From JANPIX01 sp031425195 (GTDB taxonomy: Bacteria; Pseudomonadota; Alphaproteobacteria; Rhodobacterales; Rhodobacteraceae), in the NCBI GenBank assembly GCA_031425195.1, contig JANPIX010000031.1:1-58421 (forward strand): a DNA stretch of 58,421 nucleotides. Direction: 5' to 3'. A program made the translations under genes and the position numbers. Below are positions 8,470 to 17,348 of the stretch, one piece after another (positions within the stretch are counted from its first letter, which is position 1; every line of letters starts with the position of its first letter). Below the pieces are notes generated by a model, which made no database searches, was not told the origin of the DNA, and was given only the letters and a program-made list of their open reading frames with translations.

Positions 8470-9960
8470 TTATGCCAGTGCGGTTTTCAGCGCCGGGTAA
8501 AGGGCGCGGTAACGGTCATAAATCTCGTCGTATCGCTCAACATTTGCGGCATCCGGGTCAATCGTGGTTCCAGGATGCACCATGGCGGCGATGCCATCGT
8601 CGATGCTGGCGAACCGCCCTGCGCCGTGGGCTGCAAGCACGGCTGAACCCACCGATGGCGCATCGGGCGAGGCTGGGATGCGGACCGTCATGCCCGACGT
8701 ATCGGCATGGATCTGCATCCAGAGCCGCGATGCCGTGGCCCCCCCACCCACGGTGATCTGGGTGCCGGCATAGCCACCGGCCTTGAACGTATCCAGAATG
8801 GCGCGGGTGCCAAAGCCGATCCCTTCCATCACCGCGCGAAAGATGTGCTGGGGTTCGTGCGCCAGCGTCAGACCGACGATGGCCCCGCGCGACAGCGGAT
8901 CGGTAAAGGGTGTGCGATTGCCCTGAAAATGATCCTGTACGATCAGCCCGTCCGCCCCGGGCGGCAGGGCCGCTGCAAGGGTGTTGATACGGTCAAGGTC
9001 CATGGTGCCGCCCATCAACCTGCGCAGCCAGTTGATGATCGACCCGGTCGACGTTTGCCCGCCCTCCACGATCCAGCGATCCGGATAGACGATGTCGGGG
9101 TAGGCCCCCCAGACGCCGGGGGCATGGATCGGCGCGTCGGTCACGCCAAATTGCAGATGCGACGACCCGGTGATCAGCGCCAGCTGGCCCGGTTGCGAAA
9201 CGCCCAGCCCGATCATCCCGATCAGGGCGTCAGCGCCGCCCTGCACGACCCGCACAGACGTGGGCAGTCCCAGTTCGGCAGCGGCCGACAGCGTCAGGGT
9301 GCCCACCACCTGCCCCGGTGCGACGACGCGCGCGGGCCATTTGTGTTCCAGTTCCTCCAGCCCCAACCCGGCCAGAATACCCCGCGCCCAGCCACCATCG
9401 CGGGATGAATAGTGCCAGCGCAGACCTGCGTTGTTCAACGACGCGCATCTTTCCCCGGTCAGCCGCAGGGTCAGGAAATCCTGATACTCACAGATCGTAT
9501 GCGCGGCCTCGAAGACATGGGGTTCGTTTCGCTTGAGCCATAGGGCCTTTGGGATCATCCACTCGGCGGACACCGGCCCCCGCCCTGCCCCGTTGAGCAT
9601 CAGCCGGGCATCGCCGGTGGCAAGCACGGCGTCGGCTTCGGCATTGGCGCGCACATCCATCCAGATGATTGCCGGACGCATGGCCCGCCCGGATGCGTCA
9701 AGGGCGACGACAGTGCAGGACGTTGTGGCAAAGGCCATCGCCTCGATCTGACCTGCGTCGATGGCGGCGTCGGTGATGGCTCCGCGCGTGGCCTTGATCA
9801 GGGCCTGCCACCAATCCTCGGGGTTCTGTTCGGCCCGCGCGCCGGGGGCGAACTGGGTATCATAGGGCACGGCACATTGGCCAAGACATGTGCCCGCAAG
9901 ATCAAAGATGCGCGCACGCAGGCTTTCCGTGCCGCCATCCGCCGCCAGATAATAGGCCAT
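8470..9960 (-). CDS. FGGY-family carbohydrate kinase
   Basis: A 496-residue sugar kinase of the ASKHA fold. The N-terminal phosphate loop reads AADGGTESLRARIFD, followed by the family pattern AIIWMDVRA. The second domain has ALITGSSHLQFG and the C-terminal adenosine site VGGGATASRLWMQIHAD. FGGY enzymes phosphorylate pentoses, ketoses or polyols such as ribulose, xylulose or erythritol; the sequence does not settle which. GGGGGGAAAG precedes the ATG. It lies 25 bases after the E2 gene and 110 bases before the SDR gene. An SDR plus FGGY pair is typical of polyol to ketose to ketose-phosphate conversion, which I suggest but cannot prove. Confidence 0.88.
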   Translation of the reverse strand: MAYYLAADGGTESLRARIFDLAGTCLGQCAVPYDTQFAPGARAEQNPEDWWQALIKATRGAITDAAIDAGQIEAMAFATTSCTVVALDASGRAMRPAIIWMDVRANAEADAVLATGDARLMLNGAGRGPVSAEWMIPKALWLKRNEPHVFEAAHTICEYQDFLTLRLTGERCASLNNAGLRWHYSSRDGGWARGILAGLGLEELEHKWPARVVAPGQVVGTLTLSAAAELGLPTSVRVVQGGADALIGMIGLGVSQPGQLALITGSSHLQFGVTDAPIHAPGVWGAYPDIVYPDRWIVEGGQTSTGSIINWLRRLMGGTMDLDRINTLAAALPPGADGLIVQDHFQGNRTPFTDPLSRGAIVGLTLAHEPQHIFRAVMEGIGFGTRAILDTFKAGGYAGTQITVGGGATASRLWMQIHADTSGMTVRIPASPDAPSVGSAVLAAHGAGRFASIDDGIAAMVHPGTTIDPDAANVERYDEIYDRYRALYPALKTALA

Positions 9961-9985
9961 TCTTTCCCCCCTTGGTCCCGTCTTG

Positions 9986-11185
9986 TCAGTCCACCCGGCT
10001 GTTCAGGATCAGCCCCGCCACCTCGGCAGGTGCATCCCAATGTGGCATATGACCGGCGGGCAGGAAATGCACCGCCACGCGCGGCGGCAGGTTCATCGCC
10101 TGCTGTGCCGGAATGATCTGATCCGCCGTGCCGATCACGGCGCGCACCGCCACTGCGGCCGGCAGTTCGGTCAGCCCGCGCAGAATGTCGATCCGCTGCC
10201 CGTTCGGGCCGGCAATGGCGACGGCCAGATCGCGCAGACGGCCGCGTGACAGTTCGGCTGCCATAGCCTCCAGCATGGGTTGCGAAAGCGTGCCGCCCTT
10301 GGGGCCAAGCAGCGTCAAAAGGTGACGCAGTTCGCCTGCTGTTGCCACCTCGGCCATGCCGCGCACGAAGATTTCGGAAATCTCACGGCCCGCCCCTGCA
10401 GGCGCAATCAGCGTCAAGGCCGCCACACGCGGCCCGAGTGCCAGCGCCGCCTGAACGGCGACCCAGGCGCCCAGCGAATGGCCGATCAGGTGCAGCGGGC
10501 CGGCACGGTTCGCCAAATCGCGCAGCACGCCCGCGACCAGATCATCGGGGCTGGCAGCGGCAGCCGGGTTTGTGCCGTGGCCCGGAAGGTCGGGCGCAAT
10601 CACGGACTGCCCGGCGCGGGCAAGTGCCGCTGACAGCAGCGACCAGGTGCTGGCATCCCCGGCGAAACCGTGGATCAGAACGAACGTGGGCTGGCCCTTT
10701 GTGCCTGCACCGCGGCCCCCGCCCTGCAAAACATCGGCGGCCTCGATCCGCCCGCGACGCCCGGTGCCCGTCAGACTGTCCAGCGAAACACCCGCCTCGC
10801 GCGCCATGCGGCGGGCCACGGGTGTGGCGCGGAGCGGTGTGCCTTCCCGGCTTTGGGGAACAGGTTCAGTGGTCGCGATTGTCTTCGTGGCAACTGGGGC
10901 CACCGGGACCGGGGCCTTCACAACATCCTGCCAGTCTTGCGGGTTCGCGACCGACACATGCGCGATCGGCGCGCCGACAGTGACAACATCCCCCGGCCCG
11001 ACCAGCGTTTCCACCAGCATCCCGTCACCCAGCGCCGGATATTCCACGACGGTTTTGTCGGTTTCAAGCTCCAGTATCGCCTCGCCCCGCCGGAAAGTCG
11101 CGCCCGGCGCGATCAGCCATGACGCTATGGTACCTTCTTCCATCGTCTCGCCCAGACGGGGCATGGTCAGCACAAGATGGGTCAT
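9986..11185 (-). CDS. acetoin dehydrogenase-type E2: lipoyl domain plus alpha/beta hydrolase
   Basis: A 399-residue chimeric E2 subunit like AcoC. Residues 1-78 are a lipoyl domain with the attachment site LETDKTVVEYP (Lys44). Residues about 115-153 are a peripheral subunit-binding domain (TPVARRMAREAG through GRIEAADVL). Residues 165-399 form an alpha/beta hydrolase domain with nucleophile Ser237 in IGHSLGAW and a late His in AGHMPHWD. A usual CAT-type acyltransferase domain is absent, as in the acetoin system, where the hydrolase domain is thought to handle acyl transfer to CoA. The ATG overlaps the E1beta stop (ATGA), showing translational coupling. No E3 dihydrolipoamide dehydrogenase is nearby, so E3 must come from elsewhere. 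Confidence 0.85.
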   Translation of the reverse strand: MTHLVLTMPRLGETMEEGTIASWLIAPGATFRRGEAILELETDKTVVEYPALGDGMLVETLVGPGDVVTVGAPIAHVSVANPQDWQDVVKAPVPVAPVATKTIATTEPVPQSREGTPLRATPVARRMAREAGVSLDSLTGTGRRGRIEAADVLQGGGRGAGTKGQPTFVLIHGFAGDASTWSLLSAALARAGQSVIAPDLPGHGTNPAAAASPDDLVAGVLRDLANRAGPLHLIGHSLGAWVAVQAALALGPRVAALTLIAPAGAGREISEIFVRGMAEVATAGELRHLLTLLGPKGGTLSQPMLEAMAAELSRGRLRDLAVAIAGPNGQRIDILRGLTELPAAVAVRAVIGTADQIIPAQQAMNLPPRVAVHFLPAGHMPHWDAPAEVAGLILNSRVD

Positions 11186-12156
11186 GCGAGCATCCGAAGT
11201 GCTGTTTCCACGATCAGCGCCGGGCCGGGAACCGACCCTGCCTCCAATGCGGGCGAGACGGAAATCGGAATATCCTCGCCCGCGACCCGCACGACGGGAT
11301 CATGCAGGAAATCGAAGCATTCCTCAGAAATGCGGGCCGACAGTTCGGCCCCGACCCCGGCCGTCATCACGCCTTCGGACACGACAATGGCACGGCCGAC
11401 CTTTTCGACGCAGCCGCGCACCGTTTCAAAATCGAGCGGGTTCAGCGTGCGCAAGTCGATGACAGTCGCCTCCACCCCCTGTTGCGCCAGCGTCGCCGCT
11501 GCGGCCATGGCATGATGGACCTGCCGGGAATAGGTCACGATCACCACATCATCCCCGCTGCGCCGCACGGCGGCCTTGCCCCAGGGCAAGGGTTCGGCGT
11601 CCAGATCGACGTCTTCCTTCATGGTGTAAAGTGCCTTGTGTTCAATGAACACCACCGGGTCAGGCCGGACAAGCGCCTGCCGCAACAGATGATAGGCGTC
11701 GGCGACCGTGGCGGGCATAGCCAGACGCAAGCCGGGGGTGTGCATCACGAACGCCTCAAGGCTTTGGCTGTGCTGCGCCCCGGCCGAGCGCCCGGTGCCG
11801 CCCTGGGTACGCAACACCATCGGCACACCGATCTGACCCCCGAACATGTACCGGATCTTGGCCGCCTGATTGGCAAGCTGGTCCATCGTCATGCCGATGA
11901 AATCGACATACATGAGTTCCGCCACGGGGCGCAGGCCTGTCATCGCGGCACCGACGGCCGCGCCCACAATCGCCGCTTCGGAAATCGGAGTGTCAATCAC
12001 CCGGTGTTCCCCGAATTCCTTGATCAGATCGCGCGTCACACCGTAAGCGCCGCCATAGCGGCCGACCTCTTCCCCCAGAAGAACGATATCCGGGTTTTCC
12101 GTCATCGCATCGGCCAGCGCCTTGCGCAAAGCCTCGCGGTAGGTCATTTCAACCAT
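11182..12156 (-). CDS. TPP-dependent dehydrogenase E1 subunit beta
   Basis: A 324-residue transketolase-like beta subunit of the pyruvate or acetoin dehydrogenase E1 type. Visible features are LLGEEVGRYGGAYGVTRDL near the N-terminus, the conserved MYVDFIGMTMDQLANQAAK stretch and RTQGGTGRSAGAQHSQSLE, which helps form the TPP pocket, and the C-terminal VVSEGVMTAGVGAE. It would pair with the alpha subunit encoded 12 bases upstream to form an alpha2beta2 decarboxylase. ATGA overlap with the E2 gene follows. Acetoin, pyruvate and branched-chain forms look alike at this level; the hydrolase-type E2 points to an acetoin-like substrate. Confidence 0.88.
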   Translation of the reverse strand: MVEMTYREALRKALADAMTENPDIVLLGEEVGRYGGAYGVTRDLIKEFGEHRVIDTPISEAAIVGAAVGAAMTGLRPVAELMYVDFIGMTMDQLANQAAKIRYMFGGQIGVPMVLRTQGGTGRSAGAQHSQSLEAFVMHTPGLRLAMPATVADAYHLLRQALVRPDPVVFIEHKALYTMKEDVDLDAEPLPWGKAAVRRSGDDVVIVTYSRQVHHAMAAAATLAQQGVEATVIDLRTLNPLDFETVRGCVEKVGRAIVVSEGVMTAGVGAELSARISEECFDFLHDPVVRVAGEDIPISVSPALEAGSVPGPALIVETALRMLA

Positions 12157-12168
12157 GATCCCGGCCTT

Positions 12169-13209
12169 TCAATTGCGCGCAAGCACGCGGTCGATGCGTG
12201 TGCGGACGGGTTCGGGTTCAGGCTCTGTCAGGGCATAGACATCCCGAAACATCGACGCCAATGGCGGTTCAGTCTGTGCCACCGCAAAGTCGATGGTTGC
12301 ATCCATCTCGGCGTCAATTTCGGTATCAATCGCATCGAGTGCAGCCTCGGCCAGCAAACCCCCTGAAATCATGCGGGCGCGGGCAAAGGCAATCGGGTCT
12401 TTCGCGCGGCCAAGCTCTTCTTCGGCCTGATCGCGGTAGGGCGATTTGTCTTTTCGGGCATGACCGAAGAACCGGTAGCATTCCACCGCGAGAAACCCTG
12501 GACGACCCGCCCGTGCCCCGTCGACCAGACGGCGCGCCGCCTCGGCCACCATCTCGACATCCAGACCGTCCACGGTTTCGCCCTCCAGCCCGAAGGCGCG
12601 GGCCCGTTCGTGCAATGCGGTGTTCGCTGTTGCATTGTCGATGCGCGTGCCCATGCCGTATTGATTGTTGATACAGCAGAACAAGACCGGCAACTTCCAA
12701 AGTGCGGCCATGTTCATGCTTTCATACAGGATGCCCTGCCCGGTCGCCCCATCGCCAAAAAAGGCGACGGACACAGCGCCGTTCCCCTTGTGACGTGCCG
12801 AAAGCCCTGCGCCAACCACAGCCGGTATTCCGCCGCCCACAATGGCATTGGCCCCCAGATGGCCCAGCCCCATGTCGGCGATGTGCATGGATCCGCCCTT
12901 GCCGTGGCAATACCCAGCCTCTTTGCCGCCGATTTCGGCCATCATCCGTTTCGGGTCGGCACCGCGTGCCAGAAAGATGCCATGCCCGCGATGGTGCGTG
13001 GTAAAGGTATCCTGCGGTTTCATCGCGGCACAGACGCCGACGGCCGCACTTTCCTCGCCGATGGACAGATGCAGCATCGAGCCTGCGGATTGCCCGCGCA
13101 CAAACAATTCGCCCACCCGTTCCTCAAAGCTGCGCACGCGGCGCATCGTGCGATACAGCATGGCAAGATCGGAATTCGATCCGGCAATTGGCAAATCGGC
13201 GGCGGTCAT
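12169..13209 (-). CDS. TPP-dependent dehydrogenase E1 subunit alpha
   Basis: About 346 residues from the ATG at 13209, preceded by GAGGAAAGAG; a longer frame to 13242 has no better support. The TPP and Mg2+ site is seen as FFGDGATGQGILYESMN followed by CCINNQYGMGT (GDG-N motif). GHGIFLARGADP and YCHGKGGSMHIAD match the E1 alpha loops of pyruvate and acetoin dehydrogenases, and YFFGHARKDKSPYR covers the usual loop with the active-site His. It leads a - strand operon of E1alpha, E1beta, E2, FGGY kinase and SDR. The operon diverges from a SorC-type regulator 112 bases away, which probably controls it. Confidence 0.88.
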   Translation of the reverse strand: MTAADLPIAGSNSDLAMLYRTMRRVRSFEERVGELFVRGQSAGSMLHLSIGEESAAVGVCAAMKPQDTFTTHHRGHGIFLARGADPKRMMAEIGGKEAGYCHGKGGSMHIADMGLGHLGANAIVGGGIPAVVGAGLSARHKGNGAVSVAFFGDGATGQGILYESMNMAALWKLPVLFCCINNQYGMGTRIDNATANTALHERARAFGLEGETVDGLDVEMVAEAARRLVDGARAGRPGFLAVECYRFFGHARKDKSPYRDQAEEELGRAKDPIAFARARMISGGLLAEAALDAIDTEIDAEMDATIDFAVAQTEPPLASMFRDVYALTEPEPEPVRTRIDRVLARN

Positions 13210-13273
13210 GGCTTGGCTCTTTCCTCGGCGAGGGTCGCGCAATCATAGATGAACTGTAGATTTGCCCCTTGCC

Positions 13274-13294
13274 TGACAAATGTCAACGTATAAT
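13274..13294 (+). promoter_or_regulatory. candidate operator and -10 box of the first SorC gene
   Basis: TGACAAATGTCA (13274-13285) is an inverted repeat with five-base arms and a two-base centre. A perfect TATAAT follows at 13289-13294, 28 bases before the SorC ATG. The -35 box is weak. The repeat also overlaps TTGACA on the opposite strand (13281-13286), so one protein here could control both the regulator and the divergent E1alpha operon. The core ACAAATGT recurs upstream of the second SorC gene. Confidence 0.45.
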
Positions 13295-13321
13295 ACTTTT
13301 GTAAAGGTCAGGAGATTTCAG

Positions 13322-14344
13322 ATGCAGAACGGCCCAGCCGAGGCGCAGGAGGAGCAGGCCCTGATGGGCCGTGCAGCCTGGTTGTATCATGTCGGCGGCC
13401 TGAATCAGGAGGCGACGGCGCAGCGTTTGGGGCTGACACGCGCGCGGGTCAACAAACTGCTGGCAGATGCGCGGGACCGGGGTTTGGTCAGCATCACCAT
13501 CAATCCCGGCAATGTCGGGTTGTTGCAGACCGAAGACGCCATCCGCACACGCCACAACCTTGATTTCTGCATTTGCACCCCGGCTTTGGGCTTTGACGCT
13601 GCAACAGCCCAAACAGACAAGCTGCTTGCAGGATTTGCGTTTCGCGCTGTCGGTACGGCAGCAGCCGCCCATCTGCGCACACATCTTGCGCAGCACGAAG
13701 CCGCCGTGGTTGGCACGGGTTGGGGGCGCACGCTGGAACAAATGACACTTCAACTCGCGGGCGTGTCTGCGCCAAAGGCCCGTTTCATCAGTCTGATGGG
13801 GTCGTTGACGGCCAATTCCGCCTATAACCCGTTTGAGGTGGTCCATGCCTTGGCCCGCGCGACGGGGGGCGAAGGATTCGTGCTGCCGGTGCCGTTCATC
13901 GCCGACAGTGTAGAGGACCGTCAGGTTCTGATCGCCCAGCGCACCGTGCAAAAGGCGCTGACGATCGCGCGGGCCACGACTGTGGGCTATATCTCCATCG
14001 GTGAACTGTCTGAAACTTCGCTGCTTCGGCGGCAGGACATGATCACCGCACAGGAAATGGCCGAACTGCGGGCTGCGGGCGCCGTGGGTGATACGAACGG
14101 GTTGTTTTTTGATGACCGGGGCCGTGCCGTCGATCACCCGCTGAACCGGCGGACCATTGCGCTTGGCTTTGACGAATTGCGCGACTGCAATGTGGTGGCG
14201 CTGGTGGCGGGCACGGCAAAACTGGCCGCAGCGCGGGCGTTTCTGCAAAGCGGGGTCGCGCGCGGGTTGATTGTAGACGGCGACACGGCGCTGCAGATCG
14301 TGGCCGCCGATCAGGCCGATGCTGCGCGATCATCCACGCCATAA
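13322..14344 (+). CDS. SorC/DeoR-type sugar-binding transcriptional regulator (1)
   Basis: About 340 residues from the ATG at 13322, with AGGAGA seven bases upstream. An N-terminal helix-turn-helix (AAWLYHVGGLNQEATAQRLG and TRARVNKLLADARDRGLV) is followed by a sugar-phosphate binding domain of SorC type. The latter shows GTGWGRTLEQM, ISLMGSLTANSAYNPFEVV and GLFFDDRGRAVDHPLN. Members bind sugar phosphates and act as repressors or activators of adjacent sugar operons. It is divergent from the E1alpha operon and probably controls it. Its 3' end overlaps the convergent class II aldolase gene by 34 bases. It is a clear paralogue of the regulator at 18.2-19.2 kb. Confidence 0.85.
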   Translation: MQNGPAEAQEEQALMGRAAWLYHVGGLNQEATAQRLGLTRARVNKLLADARDRGLVSITINPGNVGLLQTEDAIRTRHNLDFCICTPALGFDAATAQTDKLLAGFAFRAVGTAAAAHLRTHLAQHEAAVVGTGWGRTLEQMTLQLAGVSAPKARFISLMGSLTANSAYNPFEVVHALARATGGEGFVLPVPFIADSVEDRQVLIAQRTVQKALTIARATTVGYISIGELSETSLLRRQDMITAQEMAELRAAGAVGDTNGLFFDDRGRAVDHPLNRRTIALGFDELRDCNVVALVAGTAKLAAARAFLQSGVARGLIVDGDTALQIVAADQADAARSSTP

Positions 14345-14979
14345 CCTGCGAACCGCGCGGCAGTTTCCGCAATCTGCGCGTCTGTCAGAATGTGCCCGCC
14401 GCCGATCAACAGCGTCTGATAATGTTGATGCGCCAACGCCTCGAGTTCATGGGCCAGCCAGGTTGTGCGCGTCAGGTTTGGCCCCGCCACCAACATCCCA
14501 TGGTTCGCCATAAGGCATCCGTTCCGACCCTTCATCGCCGTAACGACATGATCTGAAAGCTCGGCCGTGCCGAAGGTGGCATAGTCCGAACAGCGGATGT
14601 CCGGCCCGCCAAACGCGGCGATCATGTAGTGCACCGCAGGGATTGGGCGGCGCGCGATGGCTAGGATGGTGGAAAACGGCGCATGGGTGTGCACGATTGC
14701 GCCGACGTCAGGCCGCGCGCGCATCAGATCCAGATGGAACCGCCATTCCGACGACGGTTTTGCCGGCCCCTCCCAAGCGCCACCCTGATCGAGCGGCAAT
14801 CGGGCAATCAGCTCTGGTGTCAGATCGGCGGGCGGCACCGACGAAGGCGTGATGAGCATGATGTCACCGGCGCGGGCAGACACGTTGCCCGACGACCCCC
14901 GGTTCAACCCGGACGCATCAAGTTCCCGACAACAGGCCACAACCTCGTGGCGCAAACGGCTTTCGGTTGCGGTATCCAT
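14311..14979 (-). CDS. class II aldolase (candidate ketose-1-phosphate aldolase of the DHAP shunt)
   Basis: A 222-residue class II aldolase/adducin-family protein. Zn2+ ligands are expected in IVHTHAPFSTILA and MANHGMLVAG, and the phosphate site in GLNRGSSGNVSAR. The fold covers L-fuculose- and ribulose-phosphate aldolases and also MtnB dehydratases. Its position, six bases after mtnA and behind mtnK, matches the DHAP-shunt set, in which the aldolase splits 5-methylthioribulose- or 5-deoxyribulose-1-phosphate into DHAP and an aldehyde. The later genes of the true methionine salvage pathway (MtnC/W/X, MtnD) are absent here, which favours an aldolase over an MtnB dehydratase. The convergent SorC gene overlaps its end by 34 bases. 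Confidence 0.75.
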   Translation of the reverse strand: MDTATESRLRHEVVACCRELDASGLNRGSSGNVSARAGDIMLITPSSVPPADLTPELIARLPLDQGGAWEGPAKPSSEWRFHLDLMRARPDVGAIVHTHAPFSTILAIARRPIPAVHYMIAAFGGPDIRCSDYATFGTAELSDHVVTAMKGRNGCLMANHGMLVAGPNLTRTTWLAHELEALAHQHYQTLLIGGGHILTDAQIAETAARFAGYGVDDRAASA

Positions 14980-14985
14980 GTCGTT

Positions 14986-16080
14986 CTAGGTCGCGGCAAG
15001 GTCGGGGAACATGGCGGCCAGGCCGGCCTGTGTGGCGCGGGCAACGCCACGTTCCGTGATCAACCCCGTCACAAGGCGCGCGGGTGTCACGTCAAACGCG
15101 GGGTTTGCACCGGGTGTCCCCTCGGGGCTGATGCGCATGCGGGCGACGGTGCCATCCGCGAGTTTGCCCTGAAGGAACGATACCTCATCGCCGGACCTTT
15201 CTTCGATCGGGATCTCGCGGACGCCGTCGTGGACGCGCCAGTCGATTGTCGGGGACGGCAGGGCGACATAGAACGGCACGCCATTGTCATATGCGGCCAG
15301 CGCCTTCAGATAGGTGCCGATCTTGTTGCACACGTCGCCCGATGCCGTTGTGCGGTCCGTGCCCACGATCACCATATCGACCTGCCCGTGTTGCATCAGG
15401 TGACCGCCAGCGTTGTCGGTGATCAAGTGATGGGGGATCCCATGGCTTGCCATTTCCCAGGCCGTCAGATGCGCGCCTTGATTGCGGGGACGCGTCTCAT
15501 CGACCCAGACATGCACCTCGATGCCCTTTTGCACAGCGTGATAGATCGGCGAGGTGGCGGTGCCCCAGTCGACGGTGGCCAGCCATCCCGCGTTGCAATG
15601 GGTCAGGATGTTGACCGGGCCGTCCTTGCGCGCCGCAATCCCTTCGATCACGGAAAGCCCGTGCAGGCCAATCTGTCGGTTGAACTCCACATCTTCGTCG
15701 CAGATTTCGACGGCGCGGGCAAAGGCGGCATCCGCCCGCGAGGCGGCAGGCAAAGGTGTCAGCAGGCTGCGCATCTCGTCCAGCGCCCAGCGCAGGTTCA
15801 CCGCTGTTGGCCGCGTGGCGTAAAGCACGTCATAGGCGCGCAGAAGGCCCGTATCTGATGGATCATCCGCCATGGCGAGGGCCATGCCATAGGCCGCCGT
15901 GGCCCCGATCAACGGGGCACCTCGCACCCACATGTCGCGAATGGCTGTCGCCGCATCGTCCAGTGTCACCAGATCGACGACCACAAATTCGTGCGGAAGG
16001 CGGGTCTGATCGATGATCTGCACAGTGTGCCCATCCGCCCCCAACCAGATCGACCGGTAATGGCTTGCGCCGACTTTCAT
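14986..16080 (-). CDS. mtnA: S-methyl-5-thioribose-1-phosphate isomerase family protein
   Basis: A 364-residue member of the MtnA/eIF2B-like isomerase family, which turns an aldose 1-phosphate into the ketose 1-phosphate. The start at 16080 is set by the ATGA overlap with the mtnK stop; the frame stays open upstream but has no better start. Conserved features are MWVRGAPLIGATAAYG, the catalytic Cys162 in THCNAGWLATVDWGT and the catalytic Asp242 in VIVGTDRTTASGDVCNKIGT. These agree almost exactly with the catalytic Cys and Asp spacing known for Bacillus MtnA. The family also takes 5-deoxyribose 1-phosphate and related pentose 1-phosphates, so the natural substrate here is open. Confidence 0.9.
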   Translation of the reverse strand: MKVGASHYRSIWLGADGHTVQIIDQTRLPHEFVVVDLVTLDDAATAIRDMWVRGAPLIGATAAYGMALAMADDPSDTGLLRAYDVLYATRPTAVNLRWALDEMRSLLTPLPAASRADAAFARAVEICDEDVEFNRQIGLHGLSVIEGIAARKDGPVNILTHCNAGWLATVDWGTATSPIYHAVQKGIEVHVWVDETRPRNQGAHLTAWEMASHGIPHHLITDNAGGHLMQHGQVDMVIVGTDRTTASGDVCNKIGTYLKALAAYDNGVPFYVALPSPTIDWRVHDGVREIPIEERSGDEVSFLQGKLADGTVARMRISPEGTPGANPAFDVTPARLVTGLITERGVARATQAGLAAMFPDLAAT

Positions 16081-17336
16081 GACAAATCCCCGGTTTCGAT
16101 GTGTTGGGCCAAAGCACAGACCTGCACAGGTGTCAGCAAAGTGTTTCGCATCACGGCCAGTTGCCGCCCCATGGCAAGCGCGCGGCGTTCCGCCCGCACC
16201 CGGCGCGCGGGGTCGGCTATGGCCTCCAGATCCTCCACATGGGCAAGGCCCAGAATCCGGCGGTGCATTTCCACCCCGGCAAAACCGAGCGTGTCGCGCC
16301 AGATGCCGCCCAGCACCGCGTCCAGCGCCTGCGCCGAACCAAGCGCGTCGCCCTGATCTTCGAACAGGGTGCGTTCGTACAGGATCCCCGTGCGTTCGCC
16401 GTGCCACAGGCGGGTAAACTCGGCGGTAAAGCTGGCATGGGTGCCCGCGATCACATCCAGCAGCCAGCGCCGGTAATCGTCACGGTCGCCGGGCGCTGTC
16501 TCGTGGCCGGACTGCGAAAAATAGGCCAGCAGAAAGTTGGCAAGCAGCATCCCCACGTCAAACCCGAAAGGTCCGTAAATCGCAAATTCGGGGTCGATCA
16601 CCTGCGTGTCGCTTTGGGTGACCATGATCGACCCGGAATGAAGATCACCGTGGACCAGCGTTTCGGACTTGCTGACGAAGGCGTGCTTCATTTCCTGTGC
16701 CGCCACTTTCATGTCGCGGTCGGCGCGCAGGCGGGCAATCCAGGGTTCCAGCCCCGGCGTATGCCGGTTCTGGCGCGCATCAAAGTAGGGGTCGGAAAAG
16801 ACGAGATTCTCGGTGATGTCGGCAAGTGCCGCATTGTCAGCAAACATCGCCATGTCGGCCTTTGCCTCGCTGGCGTGCATGGAAAGGTTTGATCCGCGAA
16901 ACAGGCTGCGCGCCAGAAACGCCCCCATGTGTTCTGCCAGATGCGGATGGATGACCCCGGCAACAATGCTTTTGCGCAGGATCACATGCGGGTGCAGGTA
17001 GCGCATGACCAGCAACGCCTGATCTTCGTCGAAATGATAAACCTCGGGCACCCGTCCGGGATCGCGCAGGGCGTGCCGTGTCAGCGCGTTGTATTCAAAA
17101 AACGACCGGCGCAGCGGCAGGGGCCAGCTGTCACCCACCAGCCGGACATATGGCAAGGCCTGTTTGACCACGAGGGCCGCCTGATCGGAAGAGACGATGA
17201 AAACCAGATTGAGGTTGCCGTCGCCCACTTCACGCACCTGCCAGCGAGACGAATTGGACCCGAGCCTGTCAGTCACGGCGGCGACGGTTGCCAGTCGGCC
17301 CGGCAACGTTTCGGGGGTAAAAGGGGTGTAGGCCAA
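16077..17336 (-). CDS. mtnK: S-methyl-5-thioribose kinase family protein
   Basis: A 419-residue kinase of the aminoglycoside-phosphotransferase fold. The MtnK signatures are clear: VHGDLHSGSIMVT (catalytic loop) and VIDPEFAIYGPFGFDVG (metal-binding DPE). It phosphorylates the anomeric O1 of 5-methylthioribose and, in the DHAP shunt, of 5-deoxyribose. The codon at 17336 is TTG, supported by AAGGA eight bases upstream. It follows the epimerase gene by 12 bases and is translationally coupled to mtnA. No MTA phosphorylase or nucleosidase gene is visible in the window, so the free sugar is more likely supplied by import or from another locus. Confidence 0.9.
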   Translation of the reverse strand: MAYTPFTPETLPGRLATVAAVTDRLGSNSSRWQVREVGDGNLNLVFIVSSDQAALVVKQALPYVRLVGDSWPLPLRRSFFEYNALTRHALRDPGRVPEVYHFDEDQALLVMRYLHPHVILRKSIVAGVIHPHLAEHMGAFLARSLFRGSNLSMHASEAKADMAMFADNAALADITENLVFSDPYFDARQNRHTPGLEPWIARLRADRDMKVAAQEMKHAFVSKSETLVHGDLHSGSIMVTQSDTQVIDPEFAIYGPFGFDVGMLLANFLLAYFSQSGHETAPGDRDDYRRWLLDVIAGTHASFTAEFTRLWHGERTGILYERTLFEDQGDALGSAQALDAVLGGIWRDTLGFAGVEMHRRILGLAHVEDLEAIADPARRVRAERRALAMGRQLAVMRNTLLTPVQVCALAQHIETGDLS

Positions 17337-17348
17337 AACGTTCGTCCT

